Source: GCA-958296115 sp965222445 | GTDB taxonomy: Bacteria; Chloroflexota; Dehalococcoidia; Lucifugimonadales; CAJWER01 | DNA length: 64,000 nt | NCBI GenBank assembly: GCA_965222445.1 | Contig: CBDCTY010000002.1 | Span: 1,736,001 to 1,800,000, forward strand | Direction: 5' to 3' | Shown here: in pieces, positions 42,067-50,908 of the stretch | Numbering within the stretch: the first letter of the stretch is position 1 | Layout: each line of letters begins with the position of its first letter | Program-made: the position numbers and the translations under genes | The notes under the pieces: generated by a model | Told to the model about the DNA's origin: nothing | Database searches by the model: none | Seen by the model: only the letters and a program-made list of their open reading frames with translations

Positions 42067-42338
42067 TCCCCGCGACCGTATCCTCAACACGGCACGGCGT
42101 TCCTGAATTCGTACGCGCATTCAAGACATTCTCAGCCCGCAAGATCAATGAGATGCGTCCACCAACCGACACACGTGTGTGGCAACGCGGATTCTACGAC
42201 CTCGTTATGCGCGGCGAGGGTGAGCTGGGCAGGGTACGCTCATACATCATGGACAGTCCCCGAAGATGGTCAGAGGACGCAGACAACCCTGCCAACTGGC
42301 AAGGCCGAGGGCGGGTTTCAAACCCGCCCCTACGATGA
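42067..42338 (+). pseudogene. REP-associated tyrosine transposase (RAYT, IS200-like) remnant
   Basis: The frame encodes EFVRAFKTFSARKINEMR, then TRVWQRGFYDLVMRGEGELG, RVRSYIMDSPRRWSEDADNP and ANWQGRGRVSNPPLR. This is the C-terminal part of RAYT proteins, which carries the catalytic Tyr region (WQRGFYD) and the YIxxxPxRW segment. The N-terminal HUH metal motif is missing, so the gene is inactive. The last ten codons run into a REP palindrome, as is common for RAYT genes. Intact RAYTs move REP sequences. This remnant shows that the palindromes in the window belong to such a system. Confidence 0.75.
42309..42333. repeat. REP-like palindrome, copy 4 (right of RAYT remnant)
   Basis: GGGCGGGTTTCAAACCCGCC followed by CCTAC; overlaps the last codons of the transposase remnant. 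Confidence 0.8.
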
Positions 42339-42402
42339 ATTGCAGGCGACGTCAAAGAGAATTGGTATAACATGGTCACATCCTAGCTGAGCGCTGGCCT
42401 GT

Positions 42403-42567
42403 ATGAACAAGGCATCACATCGTAAGTCAGACAAGCCAACTCTCGAGACAACAACCCGCAAGAAACCGTCGTCCAAGGTCAAGCAGGCAAGGAAGGAGTA
42501 CTTCCCCCGGAGGAATACGTCCGCATCTGAGGCTTGGTCCAGTGGCTGCGATAGCCCGCCACCATGA
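42403..42567 (+). CDS. possible small basic protein ahead of a hydrolase
   Basis: A 54-residue frame (MNKASHRKSDKPTLETTTRK...) rich in Lys and Arg whose TGA overlaps the next ATG by 4 bases (ATGA). The overlap is suggestive of coupling, but the composition is low-complexity and no ribosome site is clear. No family recognised. Confidence 0.3.
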   Translation: MNKASHRKSDKPTLETTTRKKPSSKVKQARKEYFPRRNTSASEAWSSGCDSPPP

Positions 42568-43352
42568 TCTCCAGGCAGTACGACCCGCACTTCTGGACGC
42601 CCATGACCATCGAGGCCAACGGCCAGGCGGTCTCCTGTAACTTCGGGTGCGACGAAGAGGTCCCCGAGGACGCGCCGCTGTGCGTCATTCCAACCCAGGC
42701 CGTGGATGCGGTCGAGGACCCGGTCAACACCCTCGAAAAGCCCAACGTCATGACCCCGTGGCTCGATCTGCTCACGGCTGCGGGCGCGAAGGTCCTGCTG
42801 ATGCACGGGCGCTTCTTCGACAAGTTCAGCGAGCTGGCCGAAGACCTGAAGAACGGCGTCGACAGATTCGAGATGTGGCAACGTCGCGCGGACGGCGTCG
42901 TCGACCACGTGCTCGATCACGGCCTCGGCAGACCGGGGCGGACCGTGTTCATGGGAAGCTCGCGCCACGGCTTCGCCGTCCTCTTCGCGACGGCTCGGAA
43001 CCCCAGGATAGACGCGGCGGTCGTAATCGGCCCTGTGATCTCGTGGCCCTGGCTGCGGGAGTTCGAGGGCATGGACGATGAGCCCCTGATCAGGAAGCAC
43101 GACCTCTACGGCCTGGTCGACGGGCTCCCGCCGAGGCCCCTGCAGGTGCAGATGGGGTACGACGACAGGCGCATCGGTCAGCACCACAACGAGCGCCTAT
43201 CCTCGACCCTGACCGAGGCCTATGAATCGAGAGGCGCCGGCGACAGGCTACTGCTGACGCCGATGGAGATACCCGGACACTCCGGCGGCCCGCCCATGCA
43301 CGTCAACGAGACCGTGATCACCTTCCTGCGCGGCCAGGGGTTCTTGCCCTAG
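42564..43352 (+). CDS. alpha/beta hydrolase
   Basis: A 262-residue protein. The nucleophile elbow is seen as FMGSSRHGFAVLFA (GxSxxG), a candidate Asp in QMGYDDRRIG and the His in IPGHSGGPP near the C-terminus. The order Ser, Asp, His is that of the prolyl-oligopeptidase/dienelactone-hydrolase-like group. The start is an ATG at 42564. The N-terminal 60 residues (RQYDPHFWTPMTIEANGQ) are beta-rich. Substrate unknown. Confidence 0.78.
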   Translation: MISRQYDPHFWTPMTIEANGQAVSCNFGCDEEVPEDAPLCVIPTQAVDAVEDPVNTLEKPNVMTPWLDLLTAAGAKVLLMHGRFFDKFSELAEDLKNGVDRFEMWQRRADGVVDHVLDHGLGRPGRTVFMGSSRHGFAVLFATARNPRIDAAVVIGPVISWPWLREFEGMDDEPLIRKHDLYGLVDGLPPRPLQVQMGYDDRRIGQHHNERLSSTLTEAYESRGAGDRLLLTPMEIPGHSGGPPMHVNETVITFLRGQGFLP

Positions 43353-43474
43353 CTAGGTAGTGTTGACATTTGAGATACCGGGCATTTCATAACCGAGTAA
43401 GCCGTCCAAATTGTCATTCTTAGGAGCAAAGCGACGAAGAATCTAAAGCCTATGCCTGTAATGCCGCTACCGCT
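43353..43474. other. intergenic region left of MITE copy 5
   Basis: No gene seen. CATTCTTAGGAGCAAAGCGA and AAGAATCTAAA form an unusual AT-richer stretch; the similar GATTCC...GGAATGACA flank follows the MITE. Confidence 0.35.
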
Positions 43475-43580
43475 TTATACCAAGTCACCGTGATGCCGCC
43501 GTATATGTGCGGCCAGGGAGTGGGTTCCCGCCTTCGCGGGAATGACGGCTTTACGGCGCGCTCAAAATGAATTGGTATTA
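43475..43580 (+). mobile_element. 100-bp MITE, copy 5
   Basis: Core 43478-43577 is exactly 100 bases, with TTA on both sides (43475-43477 and 43578-43580). The ends TACCAA / TTGGTA are inverse. The rest of the gap to 43769 holds a CATTCCCGCGAAAGCGGGAA palindrome at about 43690 and no gene. Confidence 0.88.
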
Positions 43581-43769
43581 GATTCCTCACTGCGTTCGGA
43601 ATGACATGAAACCGGAATGTCAACACAACCTAGTGTCCTGTCTTACAAGTTCGTCGAACAAGTAAAGAGGCCATCAACCGACGTTCGCCATTCCCGCGAA
43701 AGCGGGAATCCATCTCTACCGCTCACAGAACAAGGCGAAATAACGGTAGTGAACTTCGGGCCCTAGCCG

Positions 43770-44696
43770 CTAGACATCACGCCGTGCCCACGTCCTTATC
43801 AGGTGGTGGGCGATCGCTAAAGGCTGCGGCACCGTCAGCGTTGCGCTCCGCCCTTCGAGCGCGTCGATCACATCGTCACGGTCGAACCACCGGACATCGA
43901 TCATCTCCTCGTCGTCGATTCTGATGTCGGTCGTCGCGGCCTCGGCGTGGCACCCGATCATCAGCGAGGACGGGAACAGCCACGGCTGCGACGAGTGGTA
44001 CCTGATGTTTCTGACCGCGATGCCCGCCTCCTCCCTGACCTCACGCGCAACCGCCTCCTCGATCGACTCGCCCTGGTCGATGAACCCTGCGAGGGCCGAG
44101 TACATCCGCATGCGCGACAGCCGCCCCCGGGACTGGCCCAGCAGACAGCGATCGCCGTCGTGTACGAGCATGATGGCCACCGGGTCAGTGCGCGGGAAAT
44201 GCTCGGCCCGGCACTCCGGGCACCTGCGTACGTGTCCGCCCCGGCCCTTCTCCGTCCGGTGGCCGCACACCGAGCAGAACCGGTGCCGGTTGTGCCAGTC
44301 GAGCAGCGCGCGGGCCTGCGCCACTATGCCGGTCTCGTGCCCGCTCAGGGAGGCCGCCGCTGACCTGGCGTCGACGAACCCAATCGAGTCGTCGTTCCTG
44401 AGACGCGCAGCCGCGCCGTCCGTGCCCGGAACATGCAGTCCGAAGTGAGCAACGCCGTTCTGCTTGCCTAGAAACACCGGCTCGCTCGCGTCGATGCCGA
44501 TCCGCAGCGCGTCCTCGTGGGTAAGCCATCTCAGCGCGCCGCCGCCGTCACCGGTGGTGGGCACGTCCAGGTCCGGCATGACCAGGAACCTGCTGGTCGG
44601 GTCGTTGGCGCGGGCCGACAGCCACTTCTCGTCCCGGCGCTCCCTGTCGCCCCGGTCCAGTGGGTTGCCCGCGAAGACGTGCGGCTGGTAAGACAT
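43770..44696 (-). CDS. nudC: NADH/NAD pyrophosphatase
   Basis: A 308-residue Nudix hydrolase. The zinc ribbon CSVCGHRTEKG...RRCPECRAEHFPRTDP is followed by the Nudix box GFIDQGESIEEAVAREVREE and the NudC signature SQPWLFPSSLM. NudC hydrolyses NADH to NMNH and AMP and removes NAD caps from RNA. Start is the ATG at 44696. It lies 55 bases downstream of the ThDP enzyme gene on the same strand. Confidence 0.95.
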   Translation of the reverse strand: MSYQPHVFAGNPLDRGDRERRDEKWLSARANDPTSRFLVMPDLDVPTTGDGGGALRWLTHEDALRIGIDASEPVFLGKQNGVAHFGLHVPGTDGAAARLRNDDSIGFVDARSAAASLSGHETGIVAQARALLDWHNRHRFCSVCGHRTEKGRGGHVRRCPECRAEHFPRTDPVAIMLVHDGDRCLLGQSRGRLSRMRMYSALAGFIDQGESIEEAVAREVREEAGIAVRNIRYHSSQPWLFPSSLMIGCHAEAATTDIRIDDEEMIDVRWFDRDDVIDALEGRSATLTVPQPLAIAHHLIRTWARRDV

Positions 44697-44751
44697 GCGG
44701 ACGCCTCCTGGATGCTTGGCTACTCGAACGGCACCCGGGCCCTGGAGCCCG

Positions 44752-46458
44752 TCATCCCAGCTCGAACGGGGGCACGGCCCGGCCTCCCGCAGGCAGGCCC
44801 TGGGGCAGATGTACGTTGAGGAGCAACGGCCGCCGCTCGCGCTCGACCGTGTTCAGCCCCTCCGCGATGGCGGCCTCGACGTTCGCCTCGTCCGTTACGT
44901 CGCGCCCCTCGACCCCGAAGCTCTCGGACAGCTTCACGATGTCGATGTTCTCCAGCGCGACCCCGGCGTAGTTCCCCGCGTCGCTCATTGCGCCGCCGGC
45001 GCGCTGGAAGGAGTTGGCGACGATGCCGTACGCCCGGTTGTTGGGGATCACGAACAGCACGGGCACCCGGTGGTGCGCGGCCGACCACAGGCCCGAGTCG
45101 GCGTAGTACACCGAGCCGTCACCCACTAGGCCCACGACCGGCCTGTCCGGCGCGCCCAGCTTCAGGCCGATGGTGCCGCCGATGCCGTACCCCTCCGAGC
45201 CTCCCGCGGGCCGCACGTAGACGTTGCGGGAGCCAGCCCGCGCCTCTCGGGCCGCGTCCAGGGGCACCGCGAACTGCTCGATCATCACCATGCCCCCGCC
45301 CGCGTCCTCAAGAGCGTCGTCGAGCGCGTCACCCAGCACCCACGGCCGCACGAGACCCTCCTGCGGCCCCGCGGCACTCTCGACGGCCTCGCGCCGCCGC
45401 GCGCGCAGTGCTCTCGCCTGCTCCACCGCCCACGCCCGGCGTTCACCGAACGACCCGTTGCGCTCCGCCGCGGCCTCCAGCATCAGCTCGACGGCGCGGG
45501 ACTCGTCGGCCAGGACGGCCGCGTGCAGCCCCGGGATGTTCTTCAGGTTCCCAGAGTCGTGACCGATTGCCAGGATGCGCCGCTGTCCAGCAAACGCGGC
45601 GAAGTCCGCGGAGTGGCCCCGGCCGTTCTGGCGGACGCCCACGCACACGACCACGTCCGGCTCCATCCTCGCCGCGGCCTCCTCGTAGCTGCCGCAGTGG
45701 AGCGGGTGCCTTATGGGCAGCACCCGCGTGTCCCCAACGATGGGTGTACCGAGGCTCTCGGCAAGAGCGGCCAGGCCCTTCTCGGCGCCGCTCTTCCACG
45801 CGCCGTCCCCGACATATAGCAGCGGCCTCTCCGCCCCCGCCAGCGCGTCCACGATTTCCTCGACGTCCGCATCGGACGGGTACCCGGCCCTGCCTGCCTG
45901 GGGGCGGCCTTCAATGATGGCCGTATCCACGGGCGCGTTCGAGAGTATCCGGTCGTACACGGCCAGGTGTACGGGCCCCACCGGCGGCGCGCCGGCAACC
46001 AGAAGCGCCCGGTCGATGGCCTGCGGGAGCCCCTCGGGCTCGATGACCGTCCAGTTCGACTTGGTGAATGGGGCCGCTATCGACGTGGGTCCGAACGAGT
46101 GGCTCAGGTCGAGCCCTACCTTGTCCCCGAAGCTGCCGGTGTCTCCGGCAAAGGTGATCACCACCACCGGCAGGCTGCCGTTCCAGACGTTGATCATCTG
46201 GCCGAGGCTCTGCGCCAGTCCGGCCCCCAGGTGCACGGACATGACGCCGGTATCCATCTTCGCCTGGGCATATCCCCCCGCCATCGCGGCCACGGTCCCC
46301 TCGTGTAGGGCCATGATCCCGTGGATGTCCGGGTTAGACGCCAGCGCGTCGAAGAACAGCGCCTCCCGGGACCCGGGGTTGTTGAAGACGTACTTGACGC
46401 CCGACGCCGCCAGCTGCTCGACGATTATCTGCGATGCGCTGCCCGAAATCGCTCTCAC
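44752..46458 (-). CDS. thiamine diphosphate-dependent enzyme (benzoylformate decarboxylase/acetolactate synthase-like)
   Basis: A 568-residue three-domain ThDP enzyme. The N-terminal catalytic Glu is in IMALHEGTVAAMAGGYAQA. The ThDP motif is VVGLVGDGSVYYADSGLWSA with LFVIPNNRAYG at its end. The middle domain (LLYVGDGAWKSGAEKGLAAL) lacks a clear FAD-site signature, favouring a decarboxylase over an acetolactate synthase. It follows two Ldh_2 dehydrogenase genes on the same strand. Together they could oxidise a 2-hydroxy acid to a 2-oxo acid and then decarboxylate it; that is inference. Confidence 0.88.
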   Translation of the reverse strand: MRAISGSASQIIVEQLAASGVKYVFNNPGSREALFFDALASNPDIHGIMALHEGTVAAMAGGYAQAKMDTGVMSVHLGAGLAQSLGQMINVWNGSLPVVVITFAGDTGSFGDKVGLDLSHSFGPTSIAAPFTKSNWTVIEPEGLPQAIDRALLVAGAPPVGPVHLAVYDRILSNAPVDTAIIEGRPQAGRAGYPSDADVEEIVDALAGAERPLLYVGDGAWKSGAEKGLAALAESLGTPIVGDTRVLPIRHPLHCGSYEEAAARMEPDVVVCVGVRQNGRGHSADFAAFAGQRRILAIGHDSGNLKNIPGLHAAVLADESRAVELMLEAAAERNGSFGERRAWAVEQARALRARRREAVESAAGPQEGLVRPWVLGDALDDALEDAGGGMVMIEQFAVPLDAAREARAGSRNVYVRPAGGSEGYGIGGTIGLKLGAPDRPVVGLVGDGSVYYADSGLWSAAHHRVPVLFVIPNNRAYGIVANSFQRAGGAMSDAGNYAGVALENIDIVKLSESFGVEGRDVTDEANVEAAIAEGLNTVERERRPLLLNVHLPQGLPAGGRAVPPFELG

Positions 46459-46533
46459 GCTGGCCTCCAGTTTCTAGCTCCGGTTGCTAGTGGTCCACAA
46501 TCTTGGTATTGAAGGTGTCTATGTTGCGGCTTG

Positions 46534-46558
46534 GTAGGGGCGGGTTTGAAACCCGCCC
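46534..46558. repeat. REP-like palindrome, copy 5
   Basis: GTAGGGGCGGGTTTGAAACC followed by CGCCC, in the 191-base gap between the ThDP and Ldh_2 genes. As a hairpin it may act on the transcript of this run. Confidence 0.8.
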
Positions 46559-46649
46559 TGTCGTCGTAGGACGCCAATCCAATCATGGATAATAGGGTGC
46601 TCTTCACGCCAGTCCCGGCACCCCTCATTTCAAAGATCTCGGACTACTG

Positions 46650-47705
46650 CTAGCACTCCAGCACGTCGCGCACGCCGTACTCGTCGAACAGCCCTTCGAC
46701 CTGTCCCCAGGTCGTGTCGTCGATGCTGACGCCGTTGGCGAGCCGGTCCGCGCGGGTCACCGCCTCGATCTCGCCCGGGAACAGCACCTGGGTCGCGCCC
46801 TCCATGAGCGGCGTGTCCTTCACGTACGCCATCATCGCCTGGACTTCCGAGCGTATGTCGTCTACCGGCGCCATCCCGCCGACGTCCATGACGGCGATGG
46901 TCGAGCCGGTCCATGTATTGAGCTCGCCGCTCGGCGAGGCGATGTGGCCCAGCAAGCCGCCGAACAGGGCGATCATCACCGACAGGGCGTACCCCTTGTG
47001 GCCGCCCTGTATGCCGCCCACGGGAAGTATCGCGCCGCCTTCGTAGTAGTCATTGGGATTCCTGCTGGGGGCGCCGTCCTTGTCCAGCACCCACGCGTCC
47101 GGGAGCTCCTGGCCCTTGTTCCGGTAGACGCGCAGCTTGCCCTCGGCCGCCATCGAGCTGGCGAAGTCCAGCAGAACAGGCGCGCCGTCGGTGTGGGGGA
47201 AGGACATGGAGATCGGGTTCGTGCCCAGCCGCCTGGAGCGCCCTCCGAAGGGCGCGACGTTGTTGCCGAACGTCCCTCCGGCGAAGCCCGTGAACATGAT
47301 CGCCGCCATCCCGGCCCTCGCAGCCATCTCGGGGTACGTCCCTATCCGGCCCGTATGGTCCAGGTTCCCCATGGTAGCCATGCTGATGCCGTGCTCGCGG
47401 GCCTTCTCGATGGCCATTTCGGTCGCCCGTGTGGCGACCACCTGCCCAAACGTCGAGTGGCCGTCGATCAGGATGATGCCGCCGCGCTCCCTCACCACCT
47501 CGGGCTCGGCTTTGGGATCGAGCTTGCCTGCGCTGATACCCTCCAGGTACTGGGGGATCCGGATGAAGCCGTGGGAATCGTGGCCGGCGAGGTTCGCCTC
47601 GGCCAGGTGATTCGCCACGATGGAGGCGTGCCCGGGCGGGGCCCCGCCCGCCTCCAGCATCACCTCCCCAATCCTGACAATCCGGTCTCTGCTCAATGTA
47701 GGCAT
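46650..47705 (-). CDS. Ldh_2 family malate/lactate-type dehydrogenase (second of pair)
   Basis: A 351-residue NAD(P)-dependent dehydrogenase of the malate/L-lactate/sulfolactate group, which has a fold distinct from the Rossmann LDH/MDH. Family motifs are NLAGHDSHGFIRIPQYL (catalytic His), ISMATMGNLDHTGRIGTYPE, GTNPISMSFP and GIQGGHKGYALSVMIALFGG. It lies 61 bases after a paralogue and before a ThDP enzyme, on one strand. Substrate could be a 2-hydroxy acid or ureidoglycolate-like compound. Confidence 0.9.
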   Translation of the reverse strand: MPTLSRDRIVRIGEVMLEAGGAPPGHASIVANHLAEANLAGHDSHGFIRIPQYLEGISAGKLDPKAEPEVVRERGGIILIDGHSTFGQVVATRATEMAIEKAREHGISMATMGNLDHTGRIGTYPEMAARAGMAAIMFTGFAGGTFGNNVAPFGGRSRRLGTNPISMSFPHTDGAPVLLDFASSMAAEGKLRVYRNKGQELPDAWVLDKDGAPSRNPNDYYEGGAILPVGGIQGGHKGYALSVMIALFGGLLGHIASPSGELNTWTGSTIAVMDVGGMAPVDDIRSEVQAMMAYVKDTPLMEGATQVLFPGEIEAVTRADRLANGVSIDDTTWGQVEGLFDEYGVRDVLEC

Positions 47706-47766
47706 CTAGTCGCTCCCGTTACTCCTGTAGTACTCCCTCGTTGCCATAGGCGCGTGGACCAAGCCC

Positions 47767-48852
47767 CTAGCGCCTGGACAGCGGCTCCAGGTCCAACTCG
47801 CCAGTGATGTGGCCGAACCATTCCACTACCTCGCTGTGGAGGGGTATGCCGTTCGCCCGCCGCTCTATCATCTCCTCGTGCTCCGAGAGCCCCGCGTAGA
47901 GCACGCGCTCGTGGCCCGGCGCGGGACGCGTTGTCCTGAGCTTCCGCAGCGTCCCATCCATGGTGTCCTTGAACTCGTCGACGTCCGTGAAGGCCTCGAT
48001 GTTGAATGCGGAGAAGAAGTGGCGCGACAGCTCGCCGCCCAGCATCGGCGGCTGGGCCCCGGACAGCAGGCTGCACATGATCTCCGCCATCATGCCGAAG
48101 CCGTACCCCTTGTGTGAGCCCTGCTCCCGCGTCCCGCCAAGGGGCAGCATGAACATATCGTCGAAGTCTGGGACGGGAATCGGTTCCTCGTTCGGTTTGC
48201 CGTCCAGGTCCGTGATCCAACCCGGCAGCAGCTCCGCGCCGACCCTCTCGGCCAGCCTGAGCTTGTTGCCCGCAATGGCGCTCGTGGCCGCGTCGTACAG
48301 GAAGGGCGCTTCGTTCCGCGCCGGGGCCGCGATGGCGATGGGGTTCGTGCCCAGCCGAGGCTCCGCGGCGAAGGTCGGCACGATCTTCGCGCCGGACGAG
48401 GTCATCGTCAGCCCCACCATGTCCTGCTCGGCGGCGAGCATCGCGTGATGGCCTATCGGGCCCGAGTGGCCCGCGTTGAACATCGCCACCGCGCCCACGC
48501 CGACCTTCCTCGCCTTGTCGATGGCGATCTTCATCGCCTTCGGACCCAGGATGATCGCGTGGCCCCCGGCAGCGTCGATTGCGGCGGTCGCCGGGCTCTC
48601 CCTGATGATCTTCCAGTCCGCGTTGGCCTTCATCGTGCCGTTGCCGTAGAGGTCGACGTACGCCCTCATCATGTTCGAGACGCCGTGGGTCTCGACGCCC
48701 CGCAGGTCGGCGGTCACCAGCACGTCCGCCCCGATGGCCGCATCCTCGGGCGTCTCGCCCATCTTCTCGAATATCGCGGTAACGGTTTGTCGGAGCGACG
48801 CCTCCGGCACGAGTACCTTGTCCGCCTCCGGCACCTTGAATCGCTCGAGCAT
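47767..48852 (-). CDS. Ldh_2 family malate/lactate-type dehydrogenase (first of pair)
   Basis: A 361-residue paralogue of the next gene. Motifs are TADLRGVETHGVSNMMRAYV (catalytic His), VAMFNAGHSGPIGHHAMLAA, RLGTNPIAIAAPARNEAP and EQGSHKGYGFGMMAEIMCSL. The two proteins are clearly diverged, so they probably act on different substrates. It is the first gene of the run 48852 to 43770 on the minus strand. Start ATG at 48852. Confidence 0.9.
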   Translation of the reverse strand: MLERFKVPEADKVLVPEASLRQTVTAIFEKMGETPEDAAIGADVLVTADLRGVETHGVSNMMRAYVDLYGNGTMKANADWKIIRESPATAAIDAAGGHAIILGPKAMKIAIDKARKVGVGAVAMFNAGHSGPIGHHAMLAAEQDMVGLTMTSSGAKIVPTFAAEPRLGTNPIAIAAPARNEAPFLYDAATSAIAGNKLRLAERVGAELLPGWITDLDGKPNEEPIPVPDFDDMFMLPLGGTREQGSHKGYGFGMMAEIMCSLLSGAQPPMLGGELSRHFFSAFNIEAFTDVDEFKDTMDGTLRKLRTTRPAPGHERVLYAGLSEHEEMIERRANGIPLHSEVVEWFGHITGELDLEPLSRR

Positions 48853-49113
48853 AGCTACCCCCGTCGATAACGACGCGTGTGGGAATCAGCCGAAACCGAC
48901 CGCGATTCTATCACGACGGCGAAGCTCGCTACAGAGGTCACGGAGAGCCCAAATCCACCTCCGTCATTCCGGCCCAGAGTCTGCCCCCTAGAAGTCGGGG
49001 GCCGGAATCCATCCCCAGTCGCATAGACAAGTCACTAAGCCAGCCTTGAACCAGAAGGCAACGCCGTCCGTCATTCCGGCCTTGAGCCGGAATCCAGTCC
49101 CCGGCCCCTGACG
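48853..49113. repeat. intergenic repeats with a nested micro-palindrome
   Basis: Two CGTCATTCCGG...CCGGAATCCA palindromes are present (48962-49012 and 49069-49097). The first is split by AGAGTCTGCCCCCTAGAAGT-CGGGG (48976-49000), a relative of the micro-palindrome found in other repeats. No gene is seen. Confidence 0.6.
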
Positions 49114-49219
49114 TTATACCAAGTCACCGTGATGCCGCCGTATATGTGCGGCCAGGGAGTGGGTTCCCGCCTTCGCGGGAATGACGGCTTTACGGCGCGC
49201 TCAAAATGAATTGGTATTA
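49114..49219 (+). mobile_element. 100-bp MITE, copy 6
   Basis: Core 49117-49216 is exactly 100 bases, flanked by TTA on both sides. It lies just beyond the 3' end of rtcB. Confidence 0.88.
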
Positions 49220-49247
49220 GTCGGGTGACGACTGCGTAGATGGCCAG

Positions 49248-50420
49248 CTACGTCCCCTTGTAGTTCACCACCTGCGTCAGCTTGTTCTTGATGGACACCA
49301 GGTCCTTCTGGTCTTCCATCACCTGCTCGATGGGCTTATAGGCGTCCGGGTGCTCGTCGAGCAGCTTCCGTGCGCTCTTGGCGTTCCACGCCTTGCCCTC
49401 CATCATGGACCTGAGGGACTCCGTCGTGAACGTCTTCCTCGCCCTGCCCCGGCTGAACATCCTGCCCGCGCCGTGGGCGCTGGACTTGTAGGAGTCGGGG
49501 TTGCCCTTCCCCTCGACGATGTAGGTCGCCGCGCCCATCGACCCCGGGATGATACCCAGGTCGCCGGTGTCCGCTTTGATCGCGCCCTTGCGGGTGAGCC
49601 ACACCTCGCGCCCGAAGTGCTCCTCCAGCGCCGCGAAGTTGTGGTGGCAGTTGATCGTCTCCACCACCTCGAACTCGCCCGCGTGCCGCGCCAGGTCCGA
49701 GACCGCCGCGTCCATCATGAAGACGCGGTTCGCCGCCGCGTACCGCTGCGCCCACTCCATCATCCCGATGTACGTCGTGAACGAGCTGCCGGTCAGCCGC
49801 GCCGTGTTCGCGTCCTCCAGCTCCTCCTCGTTCTCCGCCTTCGCCACCTCGATGAAGATTTCGGCGATGACGTTGCCAATGCCCCTGGAGCCCGAGTGGA
49901 GCACGACCCATACGGCCCCGTCCTCGTCCAGGCACACCTCCACGAAGTGATTGCCGGACCCCAGCGTGCCGAGCTGCTTCTTCCCCCTTGCGATCATCGA
50001 CCTCGCGTCGCGCCGTCTTCCGCGGCGGCCGACCGGCGCCGCATCGAATACCGACTCGTCCGGCACGGGGTCCTCCTCGAACCACTTCTCGGCCCGGCTG
50101 CTGGCCCGCGAATGGTCGCCGCCCACGCCTGCCGGAATCGACCGCCCGAGCATACCCACCAGCGGGCGCAGGTCGTCGGGGAGCGACTCCAGGTCTGTCC
50201 TGGCCGCGATCATGCCGCAGCCGATATCCACGCCGACCGCCGCCGGAATGATCGTGTCGGCCCACGTAGGGATGACGCTGCCCACCGTCGCGCCGATGCC
50301 CAGGTGGGCGTCCGGCATGAGCGCCACGTGGCCCACGATCCCCGGCGCGCGAGACACGACCTCCGCCTGCAGCCTCGTCGGCTCGTCCAGGATGCTAGCC
50401 CAGCTCTTGACCTCACCCAT
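49248..50420 (-). CDS. rtcB: RNA-splicing ligase RtcB
   Basis: A 390-residue GTP- and Mn-dependent ligase that joins RNA 2',3'-cyclic phosphate or 3'-phosphate to 5'-OH ends. Motifs: MPDAHLGIGATVGSV, AVGVDIGCGMIAAR (Cys metal ligand), GTLGSGNHFVEV, HSGSRGIGN, NCHHNFAALEEH, GIIPGSMGAATYIV and the guanylylated His in SSAHGAGRMFSRG. I chose the ATG at 50420 (MGEVKSWASILDEPT), after AGGCGGAGA-type bases. The longer frame has no homology. The length fits the shorter bacterial RtcB group. No archease gene is present. Confidence 0.95.
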   Translation of the reverse strand: MGEVKSWASILDEPTRLQAEVVSRAPGIVGHVALMPDAHLGIGATVGSVIPTWADTIIPAAVGVDIGCGMIAARTDLESLPDDLRPLVGMLGRSIPAGVGGDHSRASSRAEKWFEEDPVPDESVFDAAPVGRRGRRRDARSMIARGKKQLGTLGSGNHFVEVCLDEDGAVWVVLHSGSRGIGNVIAEIFIEVAKAENEEELEDANTARLTGSSFTTYIGMMEWAQRYAAANRVFMMDAAVSDLARHAGEFEVVETINCHHNFAALEEHFGREVWLTRKGAIKADTGDLGIIPGSMGAATYIVEGKGNPDSYKSSAHGAGRMFSRGRARKTFTTESLRSMMEGKAWNAKSARKLLDEHPDAYKPIEQVMEDQKDLVSIKNKLTQVVNYKGT

Positions 50421-50573
50421 CTCCGCACCTCGCCTTCTCGTAACCCATATGAAAACATTGTGGCACGGGAAATTGCCCAATCCAAGGAATTCTGGCATGT
50501 GACAACCAGCCGTCCATCCTGAGCCGGGCTCGCGCCTCGTGGTCTTGGGTGAACATGCCAGCGGCTGGCGGCC

Positions 50574-50631
50574 TTGACCTGCACACGGGCGGGATGTAAC
50601 GTGACTCACATCGCGTTTACAATGAGTCACG
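50574..50631 (+). promoter_or_regulatory. promoter with overlapping operator-like inverted repeat for vapBC
   Basis: TTGACC (50574-50579), a 17-base spacer and TAACGT (50597-50602) form a sigma70-type promoter. CGTGACTCA (50600-50608) and TGAGTCACG (50623-50631) are exact inverse arms. The left arm overlaps the -10 site, as expected for autoregulation by the VapB-VapC complex. GGGGGAG follows as the ribosome site. Confidence 0.7.
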
Positions 50632-50644
50632 GGGGAGATGTGAC

Positions 50645-50908
50645 GTGAATCAGCTCACGGTCAGAGGATTCGACGACGAGTTGATCGCCAGGCTGCGAGG
50701 GCTTGCTGACCAGGAGGGCACGTCTCTGAACCAAGCTGCCCTTAAACTGCTACGCAGGGGCGCTGGCCTGCTGGAAGCCGAGGAGAACACCAACAGGATC
50801 GGATCTTCATTGGACGACCTGTTCGGCACGTGGAGTTCTGAGGAAGCCGAATCGTTCAATGATGCCCTCGAAGTGTTTGAGACAGTGGACGAATCGGCGT
50901 GGAAATGA
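50645..50908 (+). CDS. vapB: VapB/FitA-type ribbon-helix-helix antitoxin
   Basis: An 87-residue protein with an N-terminal ribbon-helix-helix (MNQLTVRGFDDELIARLRGL, then EGTSLNQAALKLLRR) and a C-terminal toxin-binding tail ending FNDALEVFETVDESAWK. Start is GTG at 50645, 7 bases after GGGGGAG. Its stop overlaps the toxin start by 4 bases. It should repress its own promoter through the inverted repeat at 50600-50631. Confidence 0.88.
   Translation: MNQLTVRGFDDELIARLRGLADQEGTSLNQAALKLLRRGAGLLEAEENTNRIGSSLDDLFGTWSSEEAESFNDALEVFETVDESAWK

Noticed and set aside
49350..50522. 390-codon open frame antisense to rtcB
   Set aside because: RtcB has every catalytic motif; the antisense product has none.
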